A stretch of 44,843 nucleotides of DNA from Candidatus Cloacimonadota bacterium (GCA_030620155.1 JAUXFF010000006.1:1-44843), one strand, 5' to 3'. Positions 24,663-34,376 are shown, counted from the first letter of the stretch. Made by a program: numbers and translations. Notes: generated from the sequence alone by a model not told the origin.

Positions 24663-25985
24663 ATGACTAATCAATTGTCTCTATTTGATAAAAAAATAAA
24701 ACCAACTAACATACCTTTAGCTGAGAAAATAAGACCTAAATCCTTAGATGAAATCAGGGGTCAGGAGAAATTATTGAAAGAAGGTTCTCAGCTCAGGACT
24801 ATGATAAAAAAAGACAATTATAGTTCTTTTATCTTATGGGGTCCTCCGGGTACTGGTAAAACCACCATCGCTCGTATTATCAAAAGAAAATCCCTAAACA
24901 GGTTTATTGCCTTCAGTGCTGTTCTGGCCAGTATTAAAGATGTAAAAAACATAATGAAAGAAGCTGAATTCACCCTGGAAACACAGAATAAAAGTACGAT
25001 TTTATTTATTGATGAAATTCACCGTTTTAACAAATCTCAACAGGATGCCTTCCTTCCATACGTGGAATCAGGAGCAATTATCCTAATCGGGGCAACTACT
25101 GAAAATCCGTCTTTTGAAATAATTCCCCCACTTCTTTCTCGCTGCCATGTCTTCGTATTGGAACAACTTTCAAATAAAAATTTAGAAAAAATATTAAAAC
25201 AAGCTGTTGAAAAAACAGGTAAAAATCACAATTTTGATAAAGACTGTATTTCTTACCTGGCTGCACAAAGTGGTGGTGATGCCAGGAAAGCTTTAAATTA
25301 CCTGGAAAGCATTTTTAATAATATCTCCGAATCCCAAAAAGTTGATGTGAAAACTGTCTCCAAAATACTTTCAAAAAAAGCAATGTTCTATGACAAAGAC
25401 AGGGAAGAACATTACAATGTAATCTCAGCTCTCCATAAATCTTTGAGAGGAAGTGATCCTCAAGCAGGTCTCTATTGGCTGGCAAGGATGTTGGAAGCAG
25501 GAGAGAATCCTCTTTATATTGCCCGAAGGCTTGTTCGTTTTGCTTCCGAAGATGTGGGACTTGCAGACCCCAATGCTTTAGTTCAAGCTGTTGCAGCCAG
25601 AGATGCAGTTCACTTTCTGGGAATGCTTGAAGCAAATGTTCATCTTGCTCAATTAGTAGTTTACCTGGCAACTGCACCAAAAAGTAATTCCCTGGAAACA
25701 GCATACAATAAAGCCTCAAAAGACGCACAAAAAACCAGCCATCTCGGTGTTCCAATGCATATTCGAAATGCACCTACAAAACTTATGAAAGACCTGGATT
25801 ACGGAAAAGATTATAAATATTCCCATGATTATGAAAATGCTTATTCTTTTCAGAAATATTTTCCCAACAAAATGAAAGAAAAAATTTATTACAAACCTTC
25901 AAGATTCGGATTTGAAAAAGAAATTAAGAAACGTCTGGATTGGTGGAATAAACTGAAGGAAAAGCAGGAGAAGAGCGATAAATGA
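24663..25985 (+). CDS. rarA: RarA (MgsA), replication-associated AAA+ recombination protein
   Basis: This 440-residue protein has [20 protein letters not shown], Walker [10 protein letters not shown], Walker [20 protein letters not shown] and [10 protein letters not shown]. The C-terminal tetramerisation part ([40 protein letters not shown]) is present. RarA acts at stalled forks. The first residues, [11 protein letters not shown], contain a textbook sliding-clamp-binding pentapeptide (QLSLF). The last 128 bases before the final codons recur at 27476-27603, behind a two-gene insert. Confidence 0.95.
   Translation: MTNQLSLFDKKIKPTNIPLAEKIRPKSLDEIRGQEKLLKEGSQLRTMIKKDNYSSFILWGPPGTGKTTIARIIKRKSLNRFIAFSAVLASIKDVKNIMKEAEFTLETQNKSTILFIDEIHRFNKSQQDAFLPYVESGAIILIGATTENPSFEIIPPLLSRCHVFVLEQLSNKNLEKILKQAVEKTGKNHNFDKDCISYLAAQSGGDARKALNYLESIFNNISESQKVDVKTVSKILSKKAMFYDKDREEHYNVISALHKSLRGSDPQAGLYWLARMLEAGENPLYIARRLVRFASEDVGLADPNALVQAVAARDAVHFLGMLEANVHLAQLVVYLATAPKSNSLETAYNKASKDAQKTSHLGVPMHIRNAPTKLMKDLDYGKDYKYSHDYENAYSFQKYFPNKMKEKIYYKPSRFGFEKEIKKRLDWWNKLKEKQEKSDK
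25843..25970 (+). repeat. Gene-end repeat of rarA, copy 1
   Basis: This part of the rarA 3' end ([20 protein letters not shown] onward) matches 27476-27603 with about five differences by eye. The two copies flank the genes at 26110-27372. Confidence 0.9.
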
Positions 25986-26109
25986 CAAATCTCTTGCCAA
26001 AATCTAGGTAAATTTAAAATATTGATCGTAATAAAATCAAACTAAAATATATTTTTTTATCTTCTACTTATAATTATTATGAAAATTGTGATTTAACAAA
26101 GGAGAAGGA

Positions 26110-26610
26110 ATGAAAAAATGTTATTTGCAGGTTATCTTTATATTTACCCTGTTGTTTGTTTCCATTCTGAATTTATCATCAGAAAAATCCATACCAACAG
26201 TAAAAATCACATTTGAATTGTTACCTTTGGCAATACAGGAAGAATTTCAAAAAGTCGCTGATGTTAACTCAATCACTGAAATTGAACTGGAAAAAGAGTA
26301 TGAGGGTATATCAGTTTATGAACTTGAAACTCAAAAAAATGGTACACAGGTGGTTTACATTTATTCCAATGATGGAACACTACTGGAAATTGAGAGAACA
26401 ATTCAATATGAAGAACTTCCTGAAATCTCCCGGAAAATGCTCGAAGAAAAATATCCAAATTTAGATATCAAAATGGTAGAATCTATACAGATCAACTTTT
26501 TTGAAGTTAAAGGTAAATTGGATGGTAAAACAATAGAGCTTAAAATTTTTAACGATGGTAACATCGAATTGGAAGAAGAAGATGAGGAAGAGGAAGAAGA
26601 AATTGATTAA
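26110..26610 (+). CDS. Exported PepSY-like protein with acidic tail
   Basis: This 166-residue protein has a signal peptide (MKKCYLQVIFIFTLLFVSILNLSS). It is followed by two PepSY-like units: LPLAIQEEFQKVADVNSITE with YIYSNDGTLLEIE, and LPEISRKMLEEKYPNLDIKM with KIFNDGNIELE. It ends in a strongly acidic run. Such modules are thought to bind or inhibit proteases or carry calcium; nothing specific can be said here. Twelve bases separate it from the lipoprotein gene downstream. Both lie inside the rarA gene-end repeats. Confidence 0.75.
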   Translation: MKKCYLQVIFIFTLLFVSILNLSSEKSIPTVKITFELLPLAIQEEFQKVADVNSITEIELEKEYEGISVYELETQKNGTQVVYIYSNDGTLLEIERTIQYEELPEISRKMLEEKYPNLDIKMVESIQINFFEVKGKLDGKTIELKIFNDGNIELEEEDEEEEEEID

Positions 26611-26622
26611 AAGGAGGAAGTT

Positions 26623-27372
26623 ATGAAATGCATAATAATATCAATAACTCTAATCGTCGGGTTCTTATTTATTATGGGTTGTTGTGAAGATAAAAAATGC
26701 CCGACCAGCCCTACAAATCCAAATGATCAGCCCTACAATATTACAATAGATCCTGCTGACTTTGAAGATACAAATATCACTGGTAATACATTCATGCCCT
26801 TAGTGCCTGGAACCACTTTTTTCTATGAAGGTGAAGATGAAGATGGCATTTTGGTTGAAGTAGAAGAACATATTACAGACTCGACTATAATAATTATGGG
26901 AGTAACCTGTATTGTGGTGGAAGCTAAAGAATATGAAGAAGGAGAATTAGTTGAAGATACAGACGATTGGTATGCCCAGGATCTGGATGGAAATATCTGG
27001 TACTTTGGAGAATATTCTGAGGAATTTGAAGATGGACAGGTCGTAAGTACGGAAGGCTCCTGGGAAGCAGGAGTTGATGGTGCTCTTCCCGGAATTATAA
27101 TGCTTGCTGATCCGATAGTAGGTATGTGGTACAGGCAGGAATATTATGAAGGTGAAGCTGAAGACTGTGCCCAGGTTTTAAGCTTGGATGAGACTGTTAC
27201 AGTTCCCTACGGAACTTATGATAATTGTCTTCAAACTGCTGAATGGAATCCTCTGGAACCTGGCATTGTTGAACATAAGTTTTATGCTGCAGGTGTTGGG
27301 CTTTTAAGAGCAGTTGCAGTAGAAGGAGAAACAGGGTTCGAAGATCTGGTTGCTATAACCACCGGTCCTTAA
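26623..27372 (+). CDS. Lipoprotein of unknown function
   Basis: This 249-residue protein has a lipoprotein signal (FLIVGFLFIMGCC-like lipobox, cysteine near residue 20). A proline/threonine linker leads into an acidic beta-rich domain containing NTFMPLVPGTTFFYEGED, WYAQDLDGNIWYFGEYSEE, GALPGIIMLADP and VPYGTYDNCLQT. I recall similar single-domain secreted proteins in several phyla, some next to PepSY genes, but no function. It probably forms an operon with the PepSY-like gene. It is the second cargo gene of the rarA-end insert. Confidence 0.7.
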   Translation: MKCIIISITLIVGFLFIMGCCEDKKCPTSPTNPNDQPYNITIDPADFEDTNITGNTFMPLVPGTTFFYEGEDEDGILVEVEEHITDSTIIIMGVTCIVVEAKEYEEGELVEDTDDWYAQDLDGNIWYFGEYSEEFEDGQVVSTEGSWEAGVDGALPGIIMLADPIVGMWYRQEYYEGEAEDCAQVLSLDETVTVPYGTYDNCLQTAEWNPLEPGIVEHKFYAAGVGLLRAVAVEGETGFEDLVAITTGP

Positions 27373-27397
27373 TAAATTACCACAAAACAAAATATGG

Positions 27398-27440
27398 GGA
27401 TGCAAGGTTCTGGATAATTTTCTTCCAAAACTTTGCATCC
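27398..27440 (+). terminator. Strong hairpin after the lipoprotein gene, probable terminator
   Basis: GGATGCAA (27398-27405) pairs with TTGCATCC (27433-27440). The stem extends inward through GTT.TGGA/TCCA.AAC. A T-rich tract follows at a short distance. Confidence 0.55.
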
Positions 27441-27475
27441 GATTCATTATTTACTCTTTTTAAAAAGAATATTTA

Positions 27476-27615
27476 ATTCTTTTCAGAAATATTTTCCCAA
27501 CAAAATGAAAGAAAAAATTTATTACAAACCTTCAAAATCCGGATTTGAAAAAGAAATCAAGAAACGTCTGGATTGGTGGAAGAAACTGAAGGAAGAGCAG
27601 GAAAACTCGTCCTAA
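27476..27615 (+). pseudogene. Orphan duplicate of the rarA 3' end
   Basis: It reads [20 protein letters not shown], then [20 protein letters not shown], then ENSS and a stop. It is collinear with the rarA C-terminus up to 27603 and then has its own ending. There is no start codon or upstream part. DNA identity to 25843-25970 is about 96 percent by eye, and most differences are silent or conservative. Confidence 0.88.
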
Positions 27616-27791
27616 ACTCTCAGTCAAATTTTAATTCGTCAATTTAGAGAAGCCTGACAAGTCTCTTCAAATCAAGAGATAGACTTAATGGAAATTGGGA
27701 ATTAACTTGTTTGATATAATCATTCCTTTAAAATCTCCATTAAAAAGCTAGAACTAAAGAGTATTTTTAAAATTCAACGCTCTTTTTTTGA

Positions 27792-27820
27792 TTGACAATG
27801 AAGAAATAGATCGATTATAA
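27792..27820 (+). promoter_or_regulatory. Sigma70-type promoter for the PAP2 gene
   Basis: TTGACA (27792-27797) and TTATAA (27815-27820) are spaced 17 bases apart. Transcription would begin near 27827, almost at the first ATG. The true start may therefore be leaderless at 27829 or the ATG at 27847. Confidence 0.6.
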
Positions 27821-27828
27821 AATAACTT

Positions 27829-28653
27829 ATGAAAATTTATTTTTTTATGGAGAGTTATAAACATAGTCAAAAAACTATAATCTTTCTAATTATATCTGTT
27901 ACAATAATTTCAAGTTGCGCGCATGTCAACAATCCTTGGGGAAAAGATGCTTTATATCCCATAAATAAAAATAGGATTTTTCATGCTGCCCGGACCTCTA
28001 TTTTAGATTATCAAACTATTGTTCCGGCTTTTAGTTGTGCATTTTTCTATTATTTTAAGCTTGATAACAAAACATCTAAATGGTTGTCTTCGGAAACTCC
28101 GGTTTTCGGTTCAAATAAAAATGCTCAAGAAGCGAGTGATATTTTAAATGACCTGCTAAAATATGAAACTTTTCTCACTACTTTAATTGTCCCAAGTGGA
28201 GACAAATTGGGTGATTGGATATTCTACAAGACAAAAGGAATTTGTGTAGAATACAGTGCTTTTTGTATTTCTAAGGGAGCAACAGCATTCTTAAAAGATA
28301 AAACAAATCGAAAAAGACCGGATAGTAGTGATGACAGAAGCTTTCCTTCAGGTCATACCAGCAATGCGATATCATATTCCACGCTTTCCAATCGTAATCT
28401 TGAATATTTAGAAAATCATTATGTCGTTAAATACATACAAACCTTTAATATCTTATTGGCTGCATCAGTTGGTTATGCCAGAATAGAAGGGAAAAGACAC
28501 TATCCTTCAGATGTTTTTGCTGCTTTTTCCTTAAGTTATTTCATAAACTCTTTCATTTATGATGCTTTTCTCGGAAGATCAAAATCGAATATAAGCCTTA
28601 AGTTTTATAGTTTTGGTCATTCCAAATCATTTTATTTCTCAATAGGCTTTTAA
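27829..28653 (+). CDS. PAP2-family phosphatase, probable lipoprotein
   Basis: This 274-residue (or 268 from the second ATG) protein has a lipobox ISSC ending the hydrophobic leader. Its phosphatase core shows all three motifs: KDKTNRKRP, SFPSGHTS, and ARIEGKRHYPSD with the catalytic histidine and aspartate. PAP2 enzymes dephosphorylate lipid phosphates such as undecaprenyl pyrophosphate or phosphatidic acid; the substrate here is unknown. It is monocistronic, with its own promoter. Confidence 0.82.
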   Translation: MKIYFFMESYKHSQKTIIFLIISVTIISSCAHVNNPWGKDALYPINKNRIFHAARTSILDYQTIVPAFSCAFFYYFKLDNKTSKWLSSETPVFGSNKNAQEASDILNDLLKYETFLTTLIVPSGDKLGDWIFYKTKGICVEYSAFCISKGATAFLKDKTNRKRPDSSDDRSFPSGHTSNAISYSTLSNRNLEYLENHYVVKYIQTFNILLAASVGYARIEGKRHYPSDVFAAFSLSYFINSFIYDAFLGRSKSNISLKFYSFGHSKSFYFSIGF

Positions 28654-29078
28654 AATCTTGTGTTATCAATTTACTCAAGTTTCGCAGGAGTGTGAATTAT
28701 CATCACGACTGCTTTCATGCATTTTACAATATTCTATAACGAATTGTTTCATACAAAAAGATGTTTCCAAACAATTAGAAATATTTTAACCACATCATAA
28801 AAAAGCAAGACTTGACTCCCAATGATCCGGCAGCTGCTGGAGAATGTGAATCGAGGATTGCAACTATTTCAAACAGGTTGTTCTTCCCGATTCATCGGGA
28901 CACTTCATCACGAGTCAAATTCAACCTCTGAATTTAGATTATTTTCAACTTAAATTATTTATCAACTTGCCGATATAGGAGAGTTTAACACAAGTTTTCA
29001 TTAACCAGTTTGACTATTATTTTTTTCTTCGCGTTTATTAGTGTATATTTGTGGCTGAATAAGTCTCAATTAAAAAAA

Positions 29079-29105
29079 TTAGCACTCTAAGATTTAGTTT
29101 GACAA
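29079..29105 (+). promoter_or_regulatory. Upstream CIRCE-like operator
   Basis: The left half TTAGCACTC (29079-29087) matches the HrcA consensus exactly. After nine bases the right half GTTTGACAA (29097-29105) matches GAGTGCTAA at five of nine positions and overlaps the -35 box. Confidence 0.6.
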
Positions 29106-29126
29106 TTTTAAGAAAATAATTAAATT
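29099..29126 (+). promoter_or_regulatory. Promoter of the hrcA-grpE-dnaK operon
   Basis: TTGACA (29099-29104) and TAAATT (29121-29126) are separated by 16 bases. An inverted repeat GACAATTT (29101-29108) / AAATTGTC (29122-29129) covers most of the promoter. Confidence 0.6.
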
Positions 29127-29134
29127 GTCGTAAA

Positions 29135-29161
29135 TTAGCAGTTTTTTGGAAAGAGTGCTAA
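29135..29161 (+). promoter_or_regulatory. Downstream CIRCE operator
   Basis: TTAGCAGTT, nine bases, then GAGTGCTAA: the exact 9-9-9 CIRCE layout with a perfect right half and six of nine matches kept on the left. It lies in the leader of hrcA, the gene for its own repressor. Confidence 0.85.
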
Positions 29162-29179
29162 AAAAAGCAGGGAATGATT

Positions 29180-30235
29180 ATGAAAAAAAGAGAGATAAGG
29201 CAAGAAAAGATTTTAACTTATCTAATAGAGGAATATATCCAATTTAAAGAACCTGTCTCCTCTAAATTATTATATGACAAGTATATAAAAACAGCCAGTC
29301 CTGCGACTATCAGGATTGATTTGAACCACCTGGAAAAAATCAACCTCGTCTATCAACCCCATACATCTGCTGGCAGGCTTCCAACAATACAGGGTTACAG
29401 GAGATATATTTCCAACATATCAAATAAAATAAAGAAAGAAATGTATAAGGATGCCAAATTATTAAGAGACATTTTGATAAAGCATTACAAAGACACACCT
29501 ATTGCTCTTCATTATATTATGCAGCTTTTAGCCAAGGAAACAGACCAATTGAGTTTTGTGGCTGAACCTGAGGTCTCAAGCGGTTACCTCGAAAAACTGG
29601 ATGTTTTCAAAATAGCTAAAGATAAACTTCTTTTTGTGGTGAGTCTTGATTCAGGATTAGACAAAACTGTCATTCTAAGATGTGATCATGATATCACTGA
29701 ACAGCAGCTTCGGGCAATTGTAAGATATATAAATGAAGAATTTGTGGGACACCGGATTTATGATATTCAAAATAAATATATCGAGGAAACTACGGAAAAA
29801 TTAAGCCAGGAAAACAAACTTTTAAAGCTTTTTCTGGATGAGTTACACAATGCATTTTCTGAAATTAGCAGTTATTATATACATTTCGACGGCAATATAA
29901 GTTTCCTGGAGCAACCTGAATTTGATAATAAAAGTTCGATTCTGACTTTTCTTGGTTTCATTCAAAGGCAGGATTATCTAATCAATCTTATGAAGAGTTT
30001 TGACTCCCAAAAACCTTATCATGTACTTCTAGGAGAAGATTTAGGTCAACCCGAACTGATAAGTTATTCTTTAATTTTTTCCAGATATGAGATTTTCGGC
30101 ATCCCTGGTTATCTTGGAATATTAGGTCCAAATAGAATGAATTATAAGAAAAATATACCAATAATAAGAGACATCGCTAAGATCATTACAAATACAACAA
30201 AGAAAGGAATGATGGTAGTAAAAAATGGTAACTAA
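29180..30235 (+). CDS. hrcA: HrcA, heat-inducible transcription repressor
   Basis: This 351-residue regulator has an N-terminal winged helix (EKILTYLIEEYIQFKEPVSS, SPATIRIDLNHLE, TSAGRLPTIQGYRRYI). Its C-terminal GAF-like domain ends GYLGILGPNRMNYKKNIPII. It binds CIRCE elements and releases them when chaperones are occupied. The start is the second ATG, six bases behind AGGGA; an ATG two codons earlier has no spacing. First gene of hrcA-grpE-dnaK, followed after a gap by dnaJ. Confidence 0.95.
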   Translation: MKKREIRQEKILTYLIEEYIQFKEPVSSKLLYDKYIKTASPATIRIDLNHLEKINLVYQPHTSAGRLPTIQGYRRYISNISNKIKKEMYKDAKLLRDILIKHYKDTPIALHYIMQLLAKETDQLSFVAEPEVSSGYLEKLDVFKIAKDKLLFVVSLDSGLDKTVILRCDHDITEQQLRAIVRYINEEFVGHRIYDIQNKYIEETTEKLSQENKLLKLFLDELHNAFSEISSYYIHFDGNISFLEQPEFDNKSSILTFLGFIQRQDYLINLMKSFDSQKPYHVLLGEDLGQPELISYSLIFSRYEIFGIPGYLGILGPNRMNYKKNIPIIRDIAKIITNTTKKGMMVVKNGN

Positions 30236-30791
30236 TAAAAATTCAAAAGAAGAAAAGTCAAAAGTAAAAACTGAACCTGAAGTTGATTCAGCATCTACGG
30301 AAGTTACAAAAAAGACACTAACTTTGAAGGAACAGGTTAATCTTTGTAAACAGGAAATTGAGGATTTGAAAGATAAAAAATTAAGGATTGCAGCGGAATT
30401 TGAAAATTTCAGAAGACGCTCATTCCATGAAAAAGCGGATTGGATAAAAAATGCCACCGAGCGTCTTATCCTGGAATTATGTGATGTTCGCGATAATTTC
30501 GAACGTGCTCTTGACCCCGAGAATAAACAGGATGGTGATTCATTTAAAAAGGGAATTGAAATGATTTTTCAACAGCTCGATAATGTTCTGAAAAAAGAAG
30601 GAGTTTCCAAAATAGAAGCTTTGGAAGAAAATTTTGATCCAATTTTCCATGAAGCTCTTGCGCATATTCCTTCTCAACTTGAAGAAAATAAAATTGCTGC
30701 TGTTATTCAAAACGGTTATCTAATGAATGATAAAGTTATTAGACCTGCTCGTGTTGCAGTTTCCAATGGAGAAAAACCAAAGAAGAAATAA
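30225..30791 (+). CDS. grpE: GrpE, nucleotide-exchange factor of DnaK
   Basis: This 188-residue protein has a charged N-terminal tail, a coiled coil (about 40-75, LRIAAEFENFRRRSFHEK), the helical domain (LCDVRDNFERAL) and a C-terminal beta domain (DPIFHEALAHIPS, GYLMNDKVIRPARVAVS). It overlaps hrcA by 11 bases. Confidence 0.96.
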   Translation: MVTNKNSKEEKSKVKTEPEVDSASTEVTKKTLTLKEQVNLCKQEIEDLKDKKLRIAAEFENFRRRSFHEKADWIKNATERLILELCDVRDNFERALDPENKQDGDSFKKGIEMIFQQLDNVLKKEGVSKIEALEENFDPIFHEALAHIPSQLEENKIAAVIQNGYLMNDKVIRPARVAVSNGEKPKKK

Positions 30792-30892
30792 AATGAGCAA
30801 TGAACACGCCCAAGGCATGCCAGTAAAAACGAACACTAAAAAATACTTGATTCTTGTTAATTGCGAAAAAAAATAAAAATAAATAAAATGTT

Positions 30893-30966
30893 AGGCTTCG
30901 TTCCGATAAATCGGGGCTATGCTGTGACAATCCGGCTTCGTCCCGAATAATTTCGGGGCTACGCCG
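30893..30966. repeat. Two related hairpin repeats between grpE and dnaK
   Basis: Two imperfect copies of a GGCTTCG-CCGA-TCGGGGCTA unit (about 30893-30924 and 30933-30966) interrupt the operon. The second folds with CGGC/GCCG and CCCGA/TCGGG stems. They end 18 bases before dnaK. They are GC-richer than the rest of the spacer. Confidence 0.75.
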
Positions 30967-30983
30967 AGATAAAGGAGGAAAAA

Positions 30984-32969
30984 ATGGGAAAAATAATAGG
31001 AATAGATCTGGGAACAACAAATTCTTGTGTAAGTGTAATGGAAGGTGGAAAACCTGTAGTTATTCAGAACGCAGAAGGCTCAAGAACAACCCCTTCGGTG
31101 GTTGCATTCACAAAGGATAAGGAAAGATTGGTAGGTCAATTAGCTAAACGTCAAGCTGTAACTAATCCCAGAAATACGATATCATCTATAAAACGATTTA
31201 TGGGTAGACAGCTCAATGAAGTTGGCACTGAAATTAAAAATGTAAATTACCAGTTAAAAGGTGGAAAATTTGGCGAGGCTACTGTTCATGTAGATATTGA
31301 GAACAAAGATTATACACCCCAAGAGATATCGGCAATGATTTTAACTAAAATGAAAGAAACTGCTGAAGCACATCTCGGTTCAAAAGTTACTGAAGCAGTT
31401 GTCACTATTCCAGCTTATTTTAATGATGCACAAAGGCAAGCTACAAAAGATGCAGGAAAAATTGCCGGATTAGATGTAAAAAGAATTATCAACGAGCCTA
31501 CTGCAGCAGCTCTTGCTTATGGCTTGGAAAGTAAAAAGGAAGAAAAAATTGCAGTTTACGACTTGGGTGGTGGAACTTTTGATATTTCCATATTGGAAGT
31601 TGCTGAAGGTGTTGTAGAAGTCCTTTCTACAAATGGTGATACACATCTTGGCGGAGATGATTTTGATAAAAAGATCATGGATTGGATCGTGTCGAGTTTC
31701 AAAAAACAGGAAGGGATCGATATATCGAATGACCCAATGGCAATGCAGAGGATCAAAGAAGCAGCGGAAAAAGCCAAAATAGAACTTTCCGGGACTCAAA
31801 CTACCAATATAAATCTGCCCTTTATCACTGCTGATGCTTCAGGTCCCAAACATCTTAGTCTGGACCTTTCACGTTCTGAATTTAATCGTATGACAAGTGA
31901 TTTGGTTGACCGTTCTATTGAACCATGCAAGTTAGCATTAAAGGATGCCAAACTTACAGCGAACGATATCGATGAGATACTTCTTGTTGGTGGTAGTACA
32001 CGTACTCCAGCTGTTCAGGATGCTGTAGAGAAATTTTTCGGCAAGAAGCCCAATAAGGGTGTAAATCCTGATGAAGTTGTAGCTGTGGGTGCTGCAATCC
32101 AGGGAGGAATTCTTTCAGGAGATGAAAATCTTAGTGATATTTTACTTCTTGATGTTACACCTTTATCGCTTGGTATTGAAACTTTGGGCGGAGTTATGAC
32201 AACGCTTATTGAGAGAAATACGACCATTCCAACCAAGAAAAGCCAGATATTCTCAACTGCTGCCGATAATCAAACAGCAGTATCCATTCATGTGCTTCAG
32301 GGAGAACGGTCTATGGCACATGATAATAGAACGTTAGGAAAATTCGACCTTATCGGTATACCTGCAGCTCCACGAGGAATTCCTCAAATTGAAGTAACCT
32401 TTGATATTGATGCTAACGGAATTATACATGTTCATGCCCAGGATAAAGGCACCGGTAAAGAACAATCCATCAAGATTGAAAGAACAGGCACCCTGGATGA
32501 AGCAGAGATAGATAGAATGGTAAAAGATGCAGAAGCTCATGCTGAAGACGACAAAAAACAGAAAGAAGCTATAGGTGCTAGAAATGAACTTGATACTTTA
32601 ATCTTTTCAACAGAGAAAAGTCTTGATGAACACGGAAGTAAACTTTCCGAAGAAGAAAGGAAGAATGTTGAAGAAGCAATTAAAGAAGCTAAATCTAAAA
32701 TGGAAGAGTTGACCAAACAAAACGGAACTAAAGAAGACTACGAAAAAGTCCGTGATGAACTGGCTAAAAAAGCTCAAAAAATAGGTGAGATCATATACGC
32801 TGAAATGCAGAAACAACAAGCTGCACAAGGTGGTGCCGGTCCGGACATGAAAGATGCCGGTTTTGATCCGAGTAAAATGGGTGGTCAGCAACAAGAACCC
32901 CCAAAAGAAGAACCAAAATCAGATGGTCCTGTAGATGCTGACTTTGAAGTTGTTGATGACGATAAATAA
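30984..32969 (+). CDS. dnaK: DnaK, Hsp70 chaperone
   Basis: This 661-residue chaperone contains [64 protein letters not shown] and the substrate-binding domain [14 protein letters not shown]. It ends in a Gln/Gly-rich linker and the acidic tail FEVVDDDK. Its length is slightly above the E. coli form (638), mostly in the tail. A strong AAAGGAGG site precedes the start. Confidence 0.98.
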   Translation: MGKIIGIDLGTTNSCVSVMEGGKPVVIQNAEGSRTTPSVVAFTKDKERLVGQLAKRQAVTNPRNTISSIKRFMGRQLNEVGTEIKNVNYQLKGGKFGEATVHVDIENKDYTPQEISAMILTKMKETAEAHLGSKVTEAVVTIPAYFNDAQRQATKDAGKIAGLDVKRIINEPTAAALAYGLESKKEEKIAVYDLGGGTFDISILEVAEGVVEVLSTNGDTHLGGDDFDKKIMDWIVSSFKKQEGIDISNDPMAMQRIKEAAEKAKIELSGTQTTNINLPFITADASGPKHLSLDLSRSEFNRMTSDLVDRSIEPCKLALKDAKLTANDIDEILLVGGSTRTPAVQDAVEKFFGKKPNKGVNPDEVVAVGAAIQGGILSGDENLSDILLLDVTPLSLGIETLGGVMTTLIERNTTIPTKKSQIFSTAADNQTAVSIHVLQGERSMAHDNRTLGKFDLIGIPAAPRGIPQIEVTFDIDANGIIHVHAQDKGTGKEQSIKIERTGTLDEAEIDRMVKDAEAHAEDDKKQKEAIGARNELDTLIFSTEKSLDEHGSKLSEEERKNVEEAIKEAKSKMEELTKQNGTKEDYEKVRDELAKKAQKIGEIIYAEMQKQQAAQGGAGPDMKDAGFDPSKMGGQQQEPPKEEPKSDGPVDADFEVVDDDK

Positions 32970-33167
32970 ACCTTCCGAATGGTTAAAATAAACTCCTCCA
33001 GGAGATTCAACATCGGAGTAGTTGATATTGTGAATTAGTTAAATTTGTTAATTCGGATTGTCTTTGCTGGGAATCTTTCAATATTTTCTATCGAAGCAAT
33101 CTCAAATCATAGTTGGATATAATAACCATTTCCAACCATTCGCAAGGTTATTATTTAAAGGAAAATA

Positions 33168-34325
33168 ATGGCAAAAAGGGATTATTACGAAGTTCTTGGA
33201 GTCGAAAAGAACGCTTCGGAATCAGAGATCAAAAAAGCATATCGCAGACTTGCAATGAAATATCATCCTGATAAAAATAAGGATGATAAAATTGCTGAGG
33301 AAAAATTTAAAGAATCCTCGGAAGCCTACGAAGTACTAAGTGATCAGAATAAACGCAGTAAATATGACCAATTCGGACACGCTGGACTGGAGGGTGCTTT
33401 TGGTAGAGGAGGATTTTCCTGGGGTGATTTTACTCATGCTGCTGATTTCTCAGATATTTTTGGTAGTGGCGGACTGGGCAGTATTTTCGAATCTCTTTTT
33501 GGTGGAAGTCCTTTTGGAGGTAGATCTCGCTCAGCAAGAAGCAATCGCGGTGAAGACCTGCAGATCTCTCTTTCACTTACATTAGAGGAAATTTCAAAAG
33601 GAATCGATAAAAAAATCAAGATAACAGTAAAAGACACTTGCGAAAAATGTAATGGCACCGGCTCAGAAGATGGGCAAACATCAACCTGCCAGCAATGCCA
33701 TGGCAGCGGTCAGATTATGAGAACAACCCGCTCCCTATTTGGTCAAATGCAAACAGTTGTCACCTGTCCTTCATGTCATGGGGAAGGTAAAATCGTAAAA
33801 AACAGGTGCTCAAAATGCGGTGGTGACGGCAGAATAAACAAATCCAAAACCATCAATGTGCATATACCTGCTGGAGTTTCGGAAGGACAATACATTCGGT
33901 TACGTGGACAGGGTAATACTGGAAAAAGAGGTGGAACTAAAGGAGATATCCTGGTTCTTATCCGTGAAAAAGAACATAAAATATTTGAAAGAAATGATGC
34001 AGACCTGATTTGCGAATTTCCCATCAGCTTTTCTCAAGCTACTTTAGGAGCTGATATCTATGTGCCTGTTCTCTCAGGAAAAATAAAAATGAAGATTCCT
34101 CCAGGTACACAATCGGGCAAGGTTTTTCGCTTAAAATCTCAAGGGCTACCACATGTAAATAGTGTCTACCATGGTGACCTTTACGTCAAAATAATAGTCA
34201 TTACTCCCACAAAATTGAACTCGGAAGAAAAAGAGTTGTTTAAGGAACTCAGAAAATTCGACTCAGAAAAGAAACTTCAACCCGGGAAAAGTTTCTTTAA
34301 TAAATTCAGAGAGTTTTTTGTGTAA
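33168..34325 (+). CDS. dnaJ: DnaJ, Hsp40 co-chaperone
   Basis: This 385-residue protein has a J domain with the HPD motif (KYHPDKNK) and a Gly/Phe-rich segment (about 73-115). Four zinc-binding repeats follow ([32 protein letters not shown]), then the C-terminal substrate-binding domains. It lies 198 bases after dnaK, so it could have its own promoter or be co-transcribed. A clear terminator follows. Confidence 0.97.
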   Translation: MAKRDYYEVLGVEKNASESEIKKAYRRLAMKYHPDKNKDDKIAEEKFKESSEAYEVLSDQNKRSKYDQFGHAGLEGAFGRGGFSWGDFTHAADFSDIFGSGGLGSIFESLFGGSPFGGRSRSARSNRGEDLQISLSLTLEEISKGIDKKIKITVKDTCEKCNGTGSEDGQTSTCQQCHGSGQIMRTTRSLFGQMQTVVTCPSCHGEGKIVKNRCSKCGGDGRINKSKTINVHIPAGVSEGQYIRLRGQGNTGKRGGTKGDILVLIREKEHKIFERNDADLICEFPISFSQATLGADIYVPVLSGKIKMKIPPGTQSGKVFRLKSQGLPHVNSVYHGDLYVKIIVITPTKLNSEEKELFKELRKFDSEKKLQPGKSFFNKFREFFV

Positions 34326-34343
34326 ATTTTAAATTAATAATTT

Positions 34344-34376
34344 AAGCCATTCACTTTTCGTGGGTGGCTTTTTTTT
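34344..34376 (+). terminator. Rho-independent terminator of the chaperone operon
   Basis: AAGCCA-T-CAC and GTGGGTGGCTT form a stem over a TTTTC loop, followed at once by a run of T. It marks the right border of the core heat-shock region and the left border of the defence-type island. Confidence 0.85.

Larger units (their letters stand above)
28654..29179. other. 526-base intergenic region ahead of the heat-shock operon
   Basis: No gene was found. It holds a short palindrome CCCGAT/ATCGGG near 28888-28901, of the same kind as the repeats at 30893-30966. At its right end it contains the hrcA promoter and CIRCE-like operators listed separately. Confidence 0.6.

Noticed and set aside
25315-25773. 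152-codon frame on the minus strand
   Set aside because: It is the antisense shadow of the rarA C-terminal region.
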